In this document: positions 52,652 to 63,070 of the stretch, in pieces
Position numbering within the stretch: the first letter of the stretch is position 1
Layout: each line of letters opens with the position of its first letter
Source: Candidatus Planktophila sulfonica
GTDB lineage: Bacteria; Actinomycetota; Actinomycetes; Nanopelagicales; Nanopelagicaceae
Assembly (NCBI RefSeq): GCF_002288065.1
Contig: NZ_CP016773.1
Span: forward strand, 992,001 to 1,056,000
Length of the DNA: 64,000 bases
Direction: 5' to 3'
Made by a program: the position numbers and the translations under genes
Notes under the pieces: model-generated
Told to the model about the DNA's origin: nothing
The model's input: the letters and a program-made list of their open reading frames with translations, nothing else
Databases searched by the model: none

Positions 52652-53734
52652 ATGGCATCAGTTGTATTCGAAAATGCATCACGCATCTACCCAGGCACAA
52701 CAGCTCCTGCAGTAGACAAGCTCAACCTCACCGTCGCAGATGGCGAGTTCCTTGTTCTTGTTGGACCATCAGGTTGCGGTAAGTCAACTTCACTTCGTAT
52801 GTTGGCAGGCCTTGAAGAGATCGACGGTGGTCGAGTTCTTATCGGTGATCGTGACGTCACAAACGTTGCACCAAAAGATCGCGATATCGCGATGGTCTTC
52901 CAGTCATATGCGCTTTACCCACACATGACTGTTGCAGAGAACATGGGCTTCGCTCTTAAGATCGCAGGCGTTGATAAAGCAGAACGCGAGAAGCGTGTCC
53001 GCGAAGCAGCAAAGTTGCTCGACCTCGAGCCATACCTAGAGCGCAAGCCAAAGGCTCTTTCAGGTGGTCAGCGTCAGCGCGTTGCAATGGGTCGTGCGAT
53101 TGTTCGCGAACCACAGGTGTTCTTGATGGACGAACCTCTTTCAAACCTTGATGCGAAGTTGCGCGTTGCAACTCGTACACAGATTGCTGCGTTGCAGCGT
53201 CGCCTCGGAATTACAACTGTCTACGTAACACACGACCAGGTTGAAGCTATGACCATGGGTGATCGCGTTGCAGTTCTTAAGGATGGCTTGCTTCAGCAAG
53301 TTGATACACCTCGTAATCTTTACGATAAGCCAGCAAATGCATTCGTTGCAGGCTTTATCGGATCTCCTGCAATGAACCTCCTTACCGCTCCTGTTTCAGG
53401 CGGAAAGGCTCAGCTCGGAGACCTCAATATCGATGTTCCAGCATCAGCTGGCTCATCTGTAACAGTTGGTATCCGTCCAGAAGGTTGGACAGCTGCTTCA
53501 ACTGGTTTCCATGTGCTTGTAGAAGTTGTTGAAGAACTCGGTTCTGATGCATTCGTATACGGAAAGCCTGCAGATAACAATGTGAAGTTCGCTAACTCTG
53601 TCGATGAAGGCGCTCAAGTAATTGTTCGCTGGGATCCAAAGAATCCACCAAAGCCAGGCGAGACAATCACAGTTGCTAACGTTGCAGGTGCAGTACACCT
53701 ATTCGATGCAACAACAGGTGCTCGTATTAACTAA
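52652..53734 (+). CDS. MsmK/UgpC-type ABC transporter ATPase, orphan
   Basis: 360 residues. Walker A GPSGCGKSTSLRMLAG, Q-loop MVFQSYALYPHMTV, signature LSGGQRQRVAMGR, Walker B VFLMDEPLSNLDAKLR and the H-loop THDQVEAMTMGD, then a C-terminal TOBE/OB domain (about 245-355). In actinobacteria one such ATPase often serves several sugar importers whose own loci lack an ATPase. No permease or binding protein is next to it, which fits a shared role. A strong terminator follows. Confidence 0.92.
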   Translation: MASVVFENASRIYPGTTAPAVDKLNLTVADGEFLVLVGPSGCGKSTSLRMLAGLEEIDGGRVLIGDRDVTNVAPKDRDIAMVFQSYALYPHMTVAENMGFALKIAGVDKAEREKRVREAAKLLDLEPYLERKPKALSGGQRQRVAMGRAIVREPQVFLMDEPLSNLDAKLRVATRTQIAALQRRLGITTVYVTHDQVEAMTMGDRVAVLKDGLLQQVDTPRNLYDKPANAFVAGFIGSPAMNLLTAPVSGGKAQLGDLNIDVPASAGSSVTVGIRPEGWTAASTGFHVLVEVVEELGSDAFVYGKPADNNVKFANSVDEGAQVIVRWDPKNPPKPGETITVANVAGAVHLFDATTGARIN

Positions 53735-53749
53735 GTAATTAACTAAAAA

Positions 53750-53777
53750 CCCCGTCGATTATTCGGCGGGGTTTTTT
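53750..53777 (+). terminator. Intrinsic terminator, probably bidirectional
   Basis: CCCCGTCG (53750-53757) pairs with CGGCGGGG (53764-53771) around a six-base loop, with one T-G pair, and is followed by six Ts. A run of As precedes it, so it could also stop the convergent peptidase transcript. Confidence 0.88.
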
Positions 53778-54462
53778 ATTGGGCAATATCTAGCGTGCCG
53801 CGGAGAACATGCACATTACCGCGACCGAACTTTCTCCAAGCATCGGTATGAACGAGTGCGGTATTTTCATCAATTCCCAGCAGAGTTGCATCAGAAAAAG
53901 TGTGAGCGATAAATGCTGTGACGCGATCTGGTAGCCAGCCCAACATCTTGTCGTAATGGGGAATTACTTCGATGCCGGTAAGTAGACCGAGACCTTCTGA
54001 GTGATGAGACTTACGAATTCCCATAATGGTGCCACCAAATGCCATGGCTCCAGCCGAACATCCAGCTAACGAAGTTCCTGTCTTCCACTGGGCAACAATT
54101 TCATTCCAAAGCGGTGAACCATTGAAGATCTCAGCAACGCGATGAGGGTCTCCCCCAGAAAAGTAAATGAGTCCAGCACCTTCAATTGCATCAACAAAGT
54201 CTGGATTGAAAGCATCTTCGCGTTCGTGAATGGGCAAGTAAATGCATTCGCTGCCGATGCGATCTGATTGCTCTTGCCCTAAACGCTTCCACTTTTCACG
54301 GCTTCCATCTCCTTCATGAGAAGAGGCAGTTGGAATCTGTACAAAGGTATTTCGTTTACCTCTAGAAATAGCACGATGCAGGAGCTCGGTTTCAAGCTCC
54401 TGCATCTGTACTGAATACTCACCAGAACCAACGAGTGCGATCGCACCTGCGTTCTGGTCCAT
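53776..54462 (-). CDS. Peptidase S51-like protein (dipeptidase E/cyanophycinase family)
   Basis: 228 residues. YFSGGDPHRVAEIF, then the nucleophile elbow LAGCSAGAMAFGG and a later LLGIDENTALV match the S51 fold (Ser-His-Glu). Members hydrolyse Asp-X dipeptides or cyanophycin; the substrate here is not clear. Placed eight bases after icd, so it is probably on the same mRNA. A perfect 12-bp hairpin lies in its early coding region. Confidence 0.82.
   Translation of the reverse strand: MDQNAGAIALVGSGEYSVQMQELETELLHRAISRGKRNTFVQIPTASSHEGDGSREKWKRLGQEQSDRIGSECIYLPIHEREDAFNPDFVDAIEGAGLIYFSGGDPHRVAEIFNGSPLWNEIVAQWKTGTSLAGCSAGAMAFGGTIMGIRKSHHSEGLGLLTGIEVIPHYDKMLGWLPDRVTAFIAHTFSDATLLGIDENTALVHTDAWRKFGRGNVHVLRGTLDIAQ
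54375..54406. repeat. Perfect 12-bp inverted repeat inside the S51 gene
   Basis: GATGCAGGAGCT (54375-54386) and AGCTCCTGCATC (54395-54406) are exact complements around an eight-base loop, in codons about 19-29 of the peptidase gene. Confidence 0.6.
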
Positions 54463-54470
54463 AGCTGTAT

Positions 54471-55685
54471 TTAAGCCATTGCCTTCTTGAGGTTTTCATC
54501 GATTGATGCCAAGAACTGCTGCGTAGTTTGGTATGGCGCATCAGGAGCGATAAGAAGTGCAAGATCCTTAGTCATCTTTCCTTCTTCAACTGTCTGAATA
54601 CATACCTGCTCGAGAGTCTTTGTGAACTTAGCGAGCTCTGCATTGTTATCAAGTTTTGCGCGGTGAGCAAGACCCTGTGTCCACGCGAAGATAGATGCGA
54701 TTGGGTTTGTTGAAGTCTCTTTACCTGCCTGGTGATCGCGGTAGTGACGAGTCACTGTTCCGTGAGCAGCCTCTGATTCGCAGACCTTTCCATCTGGTGT
54801 CATCAAGACAGATGTCATCAGACCAAGTGAGCCGTAACCCTGTGCGACGGTATCTGACTGAACGTCTCCGTCGTAGTTCTTACATGCCCAGACGTAGCCA
54901 CCTTCCATACGAAGTGACATTGCAACCATGTCATCGATGAGGCGGTGCTCGTACCAGATGCCTGCAGCTTCGAACTGTGGCTTGAATTCTGCCTGGTAGA
55001 TCTCTTCGAAAATATCTTTAAAGCGTCCGTCATATGCCTTAAGGATTGTGTTCTTAGTTGAGAGATAGACAGGGAACTTGCGTAGAAGTCCGTAGTTCAA
55101 AGATGCGCGTGCAAAGTCGCGGATTGATTCATCGACGTTGTACATAGCCATCGCTACACCTGAAGATTTAAAGTCAAAGACTTCAAATTCCTGTGGCGCT
55201 GAACCGTCTTCAGGAACATATGAAAGTGTGAGCTTTCCTGGACCTGGGACCTTGAAATCTGTTGCGCGGTACTGATCACCGAATGCGTGACGACCAATAA
55301 CGATTGGCTTTGTCCAGTGTGGAACAAGGCGTGGCACGTTACTGATGATGATTGGTTCGCGGAAGATTACGCCGCCAAGGATGTTGCGGATTGTTCCGTT
55401 AGGAGACTTCCACATCTTTTTGAGGCCAAATTCTTCAACGCGAGCTTCATCAGGAGTAATAGTTGCGCACTTGATACCGACGCCATGCTTCTGGATTGCC
55501 TTAGCTGAGTCGATAGTGACCTGATCATCAGTTGCATCGCGGTGTTCCATACCGAGGTCGTAGTACTCAAGATTGACGTCAAGGTAAGGCAGGATCAACT
55601 TATCCTTGATGAACTGCCACATGATGCGGGTCATTTCATCGCCGTCGAGCTCTACAACTGTTCCTTCTACTTTGATCTTTGCCAT
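54471..55685 (-). CDS. icd: NADP-dependent isocitrate dehydrogenase
   Basis: 404 residues, the homodimeric eukaryote-like type. [22 protein letters not shown] at the start, the substrate loop [12 protein letters not shown] (Ser-Asn-Arg), the metal Asp in [13 protein letters not shown] and [13 protein letters not shown], and [16 protein letters not shown] for NADP. It oxidises isocitrate to 2-oxoglutarate in the TCA cycle. GGAGAA precedes the ATG. Confidence 0.95.
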   Translation of the reverse strand: MAKIKVEGTVVELDGDEMTRIMWQFIKDKLILPYLDVNLEYYDLGMEHRDATDDQVTIDSAKAIQKHGVGIKCATITPDEARVEEFGLKKMWKSPNGTIRNILGGVIFREPIIISNVPRLVPHWTKPIVIGRHAFGDQYRATDFKVPGPGKLTLSYVPEDGSAPQEFEVFDFKSSGVAMAMYNVDESIRDFARASLNYGLLRKFPVYLSTKNTILKAYDGRFKDIFEEIYQAEFKPQFEAAGIWYEHRLIDDMVAMSLRMEGGYVWACKNYDGDVQSDTVAQGYGSLGLMTSVLMTPDGKVCESEAAHGTVTRHYRDHQAGKETSTNPIASIFAWTQGLAHRAKLDNNAELAKFTKTLEQVCIQTVEEGKMTKDLALLIAPDAPYQTTQQFLASIDENLKKAMA

Positions 55686-55713
55686 TATCTTCTCCGGTTT
55701 TTGTTGTGATTAA

Positions 55714-56664
55714 TTAAAGAGTCTGTACATCTGCTTGCTTAGCGCGGACTGCTTCGGCAGCTTCTTTGAGTGATGCAACTTCTGAATCGGTCAGCTTGCT
55801 TTCGACAACCTTGCGAATACCGGTCTTGCCGATTTCTGCTTCAACACCAAGGTAAACGCCAGAGATTCCGTATTCGCCATCGACCCATGCGCACACTGGC
55901 ATGACTTCGCCTGAATCTTCGATAACTGCCTTAGCCATACGAGCAGCTGCTGCAGATGGTGCGTAGTAAGCAGAACCTGTCTTAAGGAGGGCGACAACTT
56001 CTGCGCCACCATTACGTGTGCGGTCAACGAGTTCGTCGATTTCAGCTTGTGACAACTTATCTGAAAGTGGAACGCCGCCAACTGTGCAACGACTTGGGAC
56101 TGGAACCATGGTGTCGCCGTGGGAACCAAGGGTTAGAGTCTTTACCGATCCAACTTCAACGCCAAGCTTTTCAGCAACGAAGTTGGTAAAGCGTGCTGTA
56201 TCGAGCATTCCTGCCTGACCCATGACGCGGTTCTTAGGAAAGTTAGTTGCAATCTGTGCAAGTGCTGTCATTTCATCAAGTGGGTTTGAGACCACGATGA
56301 TGACCGCATTCGGTGAGTGCTTTGCAATGTTTTCAGCAACGCCACGGACGATGCCAGCATTGACGCCGATCAAATCCATGCGGCTCATGCCAGGCTTACG
56401 TGGAAGTCCTGCAGTAATGACAACGACATCAGAGTTAGCTGTCTTTTCGTAGCCAGCACCTTCAGGAGTTGTTGTTGCGCCAGTGATCTTTGTTTCGAAT
56501 CCTTCGATAGAACGAGATTGGTTCATATCGAGAGCAAGGCCTTCAGGCTTTCCTTCGAGAATATCTGTGAGTACAACCTCATCGAAGATGTTGTATTCAG
56601 CTAAACGAAGAGCTGTAGTTGAACCATAGAAACCTGCACCTACAACGGTGACTTTCTTTGCCAT
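55714..56664 (-). CDS. mdh: Malate dehydrogenase (LDH-like type)
   Basis: 316 residues. NAD motif VVGAGFYGSTTALRLAE, AGLPRKPGMSRMDLIG for the mobile loop with the substrate Arg, VSNPLDEMT and the catalytic His in LGSHGDTMVP. The Arg in the loop (LPRKPGMSR) favours malate/oxaloacetate over lactate. Sits upstream of icd with 28 bp between. AAGGA precedes the ATG. Confidence 0.93.
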   Translation of the reverse strand: MAKKVTVVGAGFYGSTTALRLAEYNIFDEVVLTDILEGKPEGLALDMNQSRSIEGFETKITGATTTPEGAGYEKTANSDVVVITAGLPRKPGMSRMDLIGVNAGIVRGVAENIAKHSPNAVIIVVSNPLDEMTALAQIATNFPKNRVMGQAGMLDTARFTNFVAEKLGVEVGSVKTLTLGSHGDTMVPVPSRCTVGGVPLSDKLSQAEIDELVDRTRNGGAEVVALLKTGSAYYAPSAAAARMAKAVIEDSGEVMPVCAWVDGEYGISGVYLGVEAEIGKTGIRKVVESKLTDSEVASLKEAAEAVRAKQADVQTL

Positions 56665-56715
56665 GAACGTATCCTTTTTAAGTAGCTATATAAGTATCTT
56701 GACGTCGAGAGAACT

Positions 56716-56943
56716 CTACAACCCCTTCGGAAGGGCGATAGCCAGACCAAAGAGCACAATCGCTATTGCGAGCGGGAGGTAGCGCTCAATTCTGCGCTTA
56801 TTCCATTGCGAAAGCGAGATCACGCCGGTGCCTGCTGAAATCAGAAGGGCGCCGGTGCGGACAAATCCTGCGATACCGAGAATAACGCCGAGTGAAATCG
56901 CGATGTATGCAGCGCGAAGTTGAAGGGCTGTTATCGCTCGCAT
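56716..56943 (-). CDS. DUF3017 family membrane protein
   Basis: 75 residues with two or three hydrophobic helices (about 9-27, 30-43 and 55-72). Small DUF3017 proteins commonly follow folD in actinobacteria; the ATG overlaps the folD end by 13 bases here. Function unknown. Confidence 0.8.
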   Translation of the reverse strand: MRAITALQLRAAYIAISLGVILGIAGFVRTGALLISAGTGVISLSQWNKRRIERYLPLAIAIVLFGLAIALPKGL

Positions 56944-57773
56944 GCATCAACCACATTCATCAAAAGCATCGCGCGAGTCATTGGTCCAACCCCGCCAGGC
57001 ATCGGCGCCACGAAAGATGCAACGTTCATAACACCAGGATCAACATCGCCCAATAAACCAGCTTCGGTACGAGAGATTCCAACATCGAGAACTGCAGCCC
57101 CTGGCTTAATCATTTCGGCTTTAAGGAAATGCGCCTGACCGATCGCAGCAACGACAATATCTGCGCGCTGTGTGTGAGCAACTAAATCTTTTGTGCCTGT
57201 ATGCGTCAGTGTCACGGTTGCATTCTCTTGTTTGCGAGTTAACAACAAACCAAGTGGGCGACCAACAGTGAGGCCGCGACCGATAACAACTACTTCTGCT
57301 CCGGCCAAAGGAATCTTGTAGTGGTTAATCAATTCAACGATTCCGCGAGGAGTGCAAGGAAGTGGTGCTTCATATCCTGCAACCAGGCGACCTAGATTCA
57401 TGGGATGCAATCCATCTGCATCTTTATCTGGATCGATTGCTTCAAGAATAACTTGGGTATCAATGCCCTTTGGAAGTGGAAGCTGCACGATATATCCGGT
57501 GCACTCTTTTGCTGCATTGAGATCTTTAATTGCAGCAAGAACATCAGCTTGGGTAGCCGATGCCGGAAGATCAATACGGATTGAATTGATTCCGACTTCT
57601 TGGCAATCACGATGCTTTCCGCCAACGTAGGAATGCGAACCAGGATCATCGCCAACTAATACGGTGCCAAGACCTGGAGTAATTCCCTTTGCCTTTAGAG
57701 CGGCAGTGCGAACAGCAAGATCTTTTTTGATTGAGGCAGCCAGTGCCTTTCCATCAAGTATCTGTGCGCTCAT
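56931..57773 (-). CDS. folD: Methylene-THF dehydrogenase/cyclohydrolase (FolD)
   Basis: 280 residues. [22 protein letters not shown] holds the catalytic Lys-x-x-x-Lys-type region, [10 protein letters not shown] and [19 protein letters not shown] bind substrate and NADP, and [13 protein letters not shown] closes the protein. It interconverts methylene- and formyl-THF, supplying formyl groups for PurN and PurH next door. Leaderless promoter. Confidence 0.95.
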   Translation of the reverse strand: MSAQILDGKALAASIKKDLAVRTAALKAKGITPGLGTVLVGDDPGSHSYVGGKHRDCQEVGINSIRIDLPASATQADVLAAIKDLNAAKECTGYIVQLPLPKGIDTQVILEAIDPDKDADGLHPMNLGRLVAGYEAPLPCTPRGIVELINHYKIPLAGAEVVVIGRGLTVGRPLGLLLTRKQENATVTLTHTGTKDLVAHTQRADIVVAAIGQAHFLKAEMIKPGAAVLDVGISRTEAGLLGDVDPGVMNVASFVAPMPGGVGPMTRAMLLMNVVDACER

Positions 57774-57779
57774 GTGGCA

Positions 57780-57785
57780 ATCCTA
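57780..57785 (-). promoter_or_regulatory. -10 box TAGGAT for folD-DUF3017, leaderless
   Basis: TAGGAT is followed by six bases (TGCCAC) and the ATG at 57773, in the 21-bp gap after purH. Confidence 0.6.
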
Positions 57786-57794
57786 TTCTCTGGC

Positions 57795-59342
57795 TTAAGC
57801 GTGTGAGAAATGTCGAGTGCCAGTAAAGAACATCGCTACGCCTGCTTTGGTGGCCGCGTCAATAACTTCTTCATCGCGGACGCTTCCACCAGGCTGAACA
57901 ATCGCTGTAACACCCGCTGCTGTAAGGATTTCAAGGCCATCGGCAAATGGGAAGAAGGCATCAGATGCTGCAACGCTTCCAGCGACGCGATTGCCTGCGC
58001 GATCAACTGCCAGCTTTGCTGAATCAACACGATTGACCTGGCCCATACCAATTCCAACTGCAGCGCCATCTTTGGCGAGCAGAATCGCATTGCTCTTTAC
58101 TGCGCGCACTGAGCGCCATGCAAAAGCCAGATCCTTAAGAACATCGGAAGAAACAGGAGCACCAGTTACTTGCTTCCAATTCTTTGGATCATCACCCTCG
58201 GCATTAATTAAATCTGTCTGCTGAACTAGAACTCCACCAGATACAGGGCGAAGTTCAAGCGGTGAAATAGAAGTCGTTGTGCAAGTGAGAATTCGAATGG
58301 ATGGCTTCTTCATCAGAATTTCAAGCGCTGCTGGTTCATACTCTGGAGCGATGATGACTTCTGTAAAGATTTGCGAAAGAGGTTCAGCCATTGCAACGGT
58401 GACTTTGCGGTTTGCTGCGACAACGCCACCGAATGCAGAAACCGGATCGCATGCATGCGCCTTTGCATAGGCATCGGCAATATCTACACCCACTGCTACG
58501 CCACATGGATTAGCGTGCTTGATGATGGCAACGCATGGTTCGGAGTGATCGAGCGCGGTACGCCATGCAGCATCGGCATCGGTGTAATTGTTAAATGACA
58601 TCTCTTTACCGTGCGACTGAACAGCGTTGACGATTCCTGACGGTCCTCCGCGATAGATGGCCGCCTGCTGATGAGGGTTCTCGCCGTAGCGTAATGAGTT
58701 TTCGCGCTTCCAGATAAGACCGAGCCAATCTAAATCTTCCATCTTCATACTTACTGTGGAGCCAAGCCAACTTGCGATGGTGAGGTCGAATTCAGCAGTA
58801 GTGCGGAAAACTTCAAGAGCTAAGTGCTTGCGTTCTTCATCGGTAAATCCACCAGCCTTAATGGAAGCGACGACATGGTCGTATTGATCTTCATTGCAGA
58901 CAACTGCAACAGAGCCATGGTTCTTTGCAGCACCACGAAGCATTGAAGGACCGCCGATATCAATTTGTTCGATGCACTCTTCAAATGAAGCGCCAGACAT
59001 AAGGGTTTTGTAGAAGGGATAAAGGTTGATGACAACGAGGTCAAAAGGTGCGATATCGAGATCTGCGATTGCCTTCAGGTGTTCAGGGTTGTTTTGATCA
59101 GCCAAGATTCCTGAATGAATCTTTGGGTGCAGAGTCTTAACGCGACCGTCCATAATTTCTGGGAAACCTGTGTAGCTACTCACTTCTGTGACAGCAAAGC
59201 CAGCATCCTGAAGGGTTTTTGCAGTTGAGCCAGTGGAAAGGATTTCTACGCCTGCATCAGCAAGACATTTACCAAGTTCGAGGAGGCGATCTTTATCGTA
59301 GACGCTTACTAGTGCACGTCGAATGGGTTTGCGATTAGCCAT
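57795..59342 (-). CDS. purH: AICAR transformylase/IMP cyclohydrolase (PurH)
   Basis: 515 residues from ATG 59342, overlapping the purN stop by eight bases; the frame continues to 59384 inside purN. N-terminal cyclohydrolase ([43 protein letters not shown]) and C-terminal transformylase ([27 protein letters not shown]). Catalyses the last two steps of IMP synthesis using formyl-THF. Confidence 0.95.
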   Translation of the reverse strand: MANRKPIRRALVSVYDKDRLLELGKCLADAGVEILSTGSTAKTLQDAGFAVTEVSSYTGFPEIMDGRVKTLHPKIHSGILADQNNPEHLKAIADLDIAPFDLVVINLYPFYKTLMSGASFEECIEQIDIGGPSMLRGAAKNHGSVAVVCNEDQYDHVVASIKAGGFTDEERKHLALEVFRTTAEFDLTIASWLGSTVSMKMEDLDWLGLIWKRENSLRYGENPHQQAAIYRGGPSGIVNAVQSHGKEMSFNNYTDADAAWRTALDHSEPCVAIIKHANPCGVAVGVDIADAYAKAHACDPVSAFGGVVAANRKVTVAMAEPLSQIFTEVIIAPEYEPAALEILMKKPSIRILTCTTTSISPLELRPVSGGVLVQQTDLINAEGDDPKNWKQVTGAPVSSDVLKDLAFAWRSVRAVKSNAILLAKDGAAVGIGMGQVNRVDSAKLAVDRAGNRVAGSVAASDAFFPFADGLEILTAAGVTAIVQPGGSVRDEEVIDAATKAGVAMFFTGTRHFSHA

Positions 59343-59895
59343 TGATTTTCTCCAGGGTTGGTAAGAGTTCTGCAATGGTCGCAACTATGAGACCTCGTTC
59401 GACAATCTTAATGCGTTCATGAAGTGACTCTTCGGTATCTCCGGGCAAGATCTCTACGCGTTCTTGCGCAATGACTTTCCCGGTATCAACGCCTGCATCG
59501 ACCCAGTGAATCGTGGCGCCAGTCTCGGTTGCGCCTGCTGCCAGAGCGTCGCGAACTGCATGTGCCCCTGGAAATAGAGGAAGAAGCGCAGGATGGCTAT
59601 TGATGATTTTGAATTTACTTGTGATGCGCTCAGAGAGAATTCGCATAAAACCTGCGCTGACAACGAGATCTGGCTTAAGCGCAGCGATAAGTGTTTCTAG
59701 TTCTCGGTCCCATTCGGTGCGATCAGGCAACATGGGAATTGTAAAAGTTTCAATGCGCGCCTTATGTGCGCGATCAAGAACAGCGGCATCTCTTTGATCT
59801 GAAATTACCGCGACGATATCTGCATCCAGTTGGGCATCGAAGATGGCTTGAGCCAAAGTTCCGCTTCCTGATGCCAGGATGACGATGCGCTTCAT
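59335..59895 (-). CDS. purN: Phosphoribosylglycinamide formyltransferase (PurN)
   Basis: 186 residues. [17 protein letters not shown] at the start, [17 protein letters not shown] with the catalytic Asn-His, and [19 protein letters not shown] with the catalytic Asp. Transfers a formyl group to GAR. Starts within the DUF6350 stop (ATGA). Confidence 0.95.
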   Translation of the reverse strand: MKRIVILASGSGTLAQAIFDAQLDADIVAVISDQRDAAVLDRAHKARIETFTIPMLPDRTEWDRELETLIAALKPDLVVSAGFMRILSERITSKFKIINSHPALLPLFPGAHAVRDALAAGATETGATIHWVDAGVDTGKVIAQERVEILPGDTEESLHERIKIVERGLIVATIAELLPTLEKING

Positions 59896-60965
59896 CGATT
59901 ACTGCGATTCATGACAACAGTTGTTGCCGCAGCACCTATCCCGATTTCAAGCGCAGTTGATAACGCAAACTTCCAAATAGAGACTCCCATTGCCCCCATT
60001 TCAACTGTGATCAGTGAGCCGCTGGCGAGATAACCAAGCCCAATAAGGCAAACGACTGTGAATGCATAGCTTTGAATCAGAGTCGTTATTCCAAGCACTA
60101 AAGACCAGCGTGCTAGAAGTACACCAAGAGCTATAAAGAGAAGTACTCCGAGCAGTGCCCATGGATGTTTCTGTGTAGGAAGCACGCCAAGAAGTGGAAG
60201 GGCTGGGATTTGTCCAAGGTCATAAGACAGTGGAGAAACGATTGTTCCTGCACCCACTGCTAAACCGGTTCCAGAGAAATAGGCAGCAAGAGCAACTGCT
60301 GCATTAGGTAGGTAGAGAATATTGAGGAAGAGAAGAAGAACTCCGCCAAAAAATCCTGGTTCGAGAGAGATTGAAATAGCCTTCACTAACGAGAAGTTGG
60401 CAAAAATCAGAATTGAAAGTGCAATAAGTGATGCGCCAAGAATGAGTGCGGTAATTCGAGCTGCAATGCGCAACGGTCGTGATGGGTTTACGCGATAGCC
60501 AGCTGTGAGAGTTGCAATCAGCGCGATCAGAAAGGTAATGACAGGAGCCAAATACCACTGCGGCGTTACCGCAGTTGATTTACTTAAGAAAGCTAAGGCA
60601 GTAGCAAGTGCCATATAAAAGCTAGAGAAAATAATGCGCACTGCGTTGATGTCATGAAAGTCGCCCTGAAGACGATCAACAGCGCGATTAAATGCTGAGC
60701 GGATTGCAATAAATGGAAGTACTACTCCCCCGATAGGTAAGTAGGTGAGATAACCAGCTAGCCCTGTTGGTGGAAGTGAGAGCTGGAATGGAATGTGGTG
60801 TGCACCAAGCCAAATCCAGACTGCGCCACGAATGGGATCAGTTGTGCTGCCACTTGCACTTCCTGCTGTCGCCCAAGCAATGAGTGCAATAAATGAAAAT
60901 GGGAGCAGGAGAAAAGCGACGCTACGAAGTACATGAGACAACGAGACCGAGAGGACGCGTTGCAT
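59892..60965 (-). CDS. DUF6350/PerM-like polytopic membrane protein
   Basis: 357 residues with about ten transmembrane helices and no catalytic motif that I recognise. In mycobacteria the gene between sucCD and purN-purH encodes PerM, a membrane protein linked to cell division and persistence; other actinobacteria carry a DUF6350 protein there. The position and topology match exactly. A division role here is inference. Confidence 0.78.
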   Translation of the reverse strand: MQRVLSVSLSHVLRSVAFLLLPFSFIALIAWATAGSASGSTTDPIRGAVWIWLGAHHIPFQLSLPPTGLAGYLTYLPIGGVVLPFIAIRSAFNRAVDRLQGDFHDINAVRIIFSSFYMALATALAFLSKSTAVTPQWYLAPVITFLIALIATLTAGYRVNPSRPLRIAARITALILGASLIALSILIFANFSLVKAISISLEPGFFGGVLLLFLNILYLPNAAVALAAYFSGTGLAVGAGTIVSPLSYDLGQIPALPLLGVLPTQKHPWALLGVLLFIALGVLLARWSLVLGITTLIQSYAFTVVCLIGLGYLASGSLITVEMGAMGVSIWKFALSTALEIGIGAAATTVVMNRSNR

Positions 60966-60972
60966 CGGAGAA

Positions 60973-61854
60973 TTAACGACCTAGGATGTCGCGCATCAAC
61001 TGCGCTGTTTCACTTGGTGTCTGCCCGACCTTTACTCCAGCTGCTTCAAGCGCATCTTTCTTAGCCTGCGCTGTTCCTGATGAGCCAGAAACGATTGCGC
61101 CAGCGTGGCCCATCGTCTTGCCTTCAGGTGCTGTAAATCCTGCAACGTAACCAACAACTGGCTTGGTGACATATTCAGAGATAAATGCAGCTGCACGTTC
61201 TTCTGCATCTCCGCCGATTTCACCGATCATGACGATTGCAGTTGTCTCAGGATCATCCTGGAATGCGCGAAGGCAATCGATATGAGTTGTTCCAATAACT
61301 GGGTCTCCACCGATACCTACAGCAGTTGAGAATCCAATATCGCGGAGCTCGTACATCATTTGGTAGGTAAGAGTTCCTGACTTTGAAACAAGTCCGATCG
61401 GTCCACGCTTAGTGATATCTGCAGGAATGATTCCAACATTTGATTGCTCAGGGCTGATAAGTCCTGGGCAGTTAGGTCCGATGATCTGTGTTGTTCCCTT
61501 TTGTAGTGAGTATGCATAGAAGTATGCAGAGTCATGTACAGGAATACCTTCAGTGATCACAACGACGAGTGGCATCTTGGCATCGATTGCATCGATAACA
61601 GCTGCCTTTGCAAACTTAGGTGGAACGAATACAACAGAGACATTGGCACCTGTTGCAGCCATTGCTTCAGCAACTGTGTTGAAGACAGGAAGTGTTGTGC
61701 CATCGATATCAACGCTCTGGCCACCCTTGCCTGGTGTAACTCCACCAACAACCTTGGTGCCTGATGCCAACATACGACGGGTGTGCTTAGTTCCTTCAGA
61801 ACCAGTCATTCCCTGAACGATTACCTTGCTTGATTCATTGATAAAGATAGACAT
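60973..61854 (-). CDS. sucD: Succinyl-CoA synthetase alpha subunit (SucD)
   Basis: 293 residues. [20 protein letters not shown] for CoA binding, [17 protein letters not shown], and the phosphohistidine in [17 protein letters not shown]. It forms the catalytic subunit that makes ATP or GTP from succinyl-CoA. One-base overlap with sucC (TAATG). Confidence 0.95.
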   Translation of the reverse strand: MSIFINESSKVIVQGMTGSEGTKHTRRMLASGTKVVGGVTPGKGGQSVDIDGTTLPVFNTVAEAMAATGANVSVVFVPPKFAKAAVIDAIDAKMPLVVVITEGIPVHDSAYFYAYSLQKGTTQIIGPNCPGLISPEQSNVGIIPADITKRGPIGLVSKSGTLTYQMMYELRDIGFSTAVGIGGDPVIGTTHIDCLRAFQDDPETTAIVMIGEIGGDAEERAAAFISEYVTKPVVGYVAGFTAPEGKTMGHAGAIVSGSSGTAQAKKDALEAAGVKVGQTPSETAQLMRDILGR

Positions 61855-63020
61855 TACTTTGCCGCCAATTCTGCAGCGCGTGATGCTGCTCCATCCATAG
61901 TTTCAGCTTGCTCAACCAATGGGTGGTTTGCAGCGTTAAGAATTGCGCGTCCTTCCAGGACATTGTTTCCATCGAGACGAACCACAATTGGCTTAGTTGC
62001 CTTTGGTCCAAGTAGCTCGAGGGCTTGAACGATTCCATTTGCAACAGCGTCGCATGCGGTGATTCCACCGAATACGTTTACAAATACGCTCTTTACATCA
62101 GGATCGCCGAGAATAATTGAAAGCCCATCTGCCATTACCTGAGCCGATGCACCGCCTCCGATATCGAGGAAGTTAGCTGGACGCATTCCGCCGAACTTTT
62201 CTCCAGCGTATGCAACAACATCGAGTGTCGACATAACAAGTCCTGCACCGTTTCCGATGATTCCGACCTGACCGTTATCGAGCTTGACGTAGTTAAGGCC
62301 CTTTTCCTTTGCAGCTGCTTCGAGAGCATTTGCAGTGTCATGATCAACAAGTGCTTCGTGATCTGGCTGACGGAAATCAGCGTTCTCATCAAGGGTGACC
62401 TTGCCATCGAGTGCGACGACGCGACCATCTTCTGTCTTAACGAGTGGGTTTACTTCTACGAGAGTTGCATCTTCTGATTGGAAAGTTTCCCAAAGCTTGA
62501 CCAATACATCAGCAACTTGATCTGCAACATCTGCAGGGAACTGAGCTTGAGCAACAATCTCTTTCGCCTTAGCAAGTGAAATTCCATCCACAGCACTTAC
62601 TGGAACCTTCGCAAGTTTTTCTGGAGCTGTATGCGCAACTTCTTCGATATCCATTCCGCCGGCAACAGATGCCATGACGAGGAATGTGCGGTTTGAACGA
62701 TCAAGAAGAATTGAAACGTAATATTCATCGACGATTGGTGCTGCTTGAGCAATCATCACTTTGTGAACTGTGTGGCCCTTAATATCCATTCCGAGAATGG
62801 CGCTTGCCTTTTCAAATGTATCTGCTGGATCTACTGCAAGCTTTACTCCGCCTGCTTTTCCACGTCCACCAACTTTTACCTGCGCCTTAACAACAACTTT
62901 GCTACCCATCTTCGCAGCAGCATCACGTGCCTGCTCGGGTGTAGTTGCAACTGCGCCCTGAAGAACAGGGACGGCGTGCTTTTCAAAAAGATCGCGGGCT
63001 TGGTATTCGTAGAGATCCAC
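61854..63020 (-). CDS. sucC: Succinyl-CoA synthetase beta subunit (SucC)
   Basis: 388 residues, GTG start behind AAGGAG. The N-terminal ATP-grasp domain starts [19 protein letters not shown] and includes [20 protein letters not shown]; the C-terminal part has [20 protein letters not shown] and [18 protein letters not shown]. Nucleotide-binding subunit of succinyl-CoA synthetase. Confidence 0.95.
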   Translation of the reverse strand: MDLYEYQARDLFEKHAVPVLQGAVATTPEQARDAAAKMGSKVVVKAQVKVGGRGKAGGVKLAVDPADTFEKASAILGMDIKGHTVHKVMIAQAAPIVDEYYVSILLDRSNRTFLVMASVAGGMDIEEVAHTAPEKLAKVPVSAVDGISLAKAKEIVAQAQFPADVADQVADVLVKLWETFQSEDATLVEVNPLVKTEDGRVVALDGKVTLDENADFRQPDHEALVDHDTANALEAAAKEKGLNYVKLDNGQVGIIGNGAGLVMSTLDVVAYAGEKFGGMRPANFLDIGGGASAQVMADGLSIILGDPDVKSVFVNVFGGITACDAVANGIVQALELLGPKATKPIVVRLDGNNVLEGRAILNAANHPLVEQAETMDGAASRAAELAAK

Positions 63021-63070
63021 GTAGGCTCCTTAAGAGAGGGGGCGAATAGAGCCCAATCCTAAGTGTTTAT

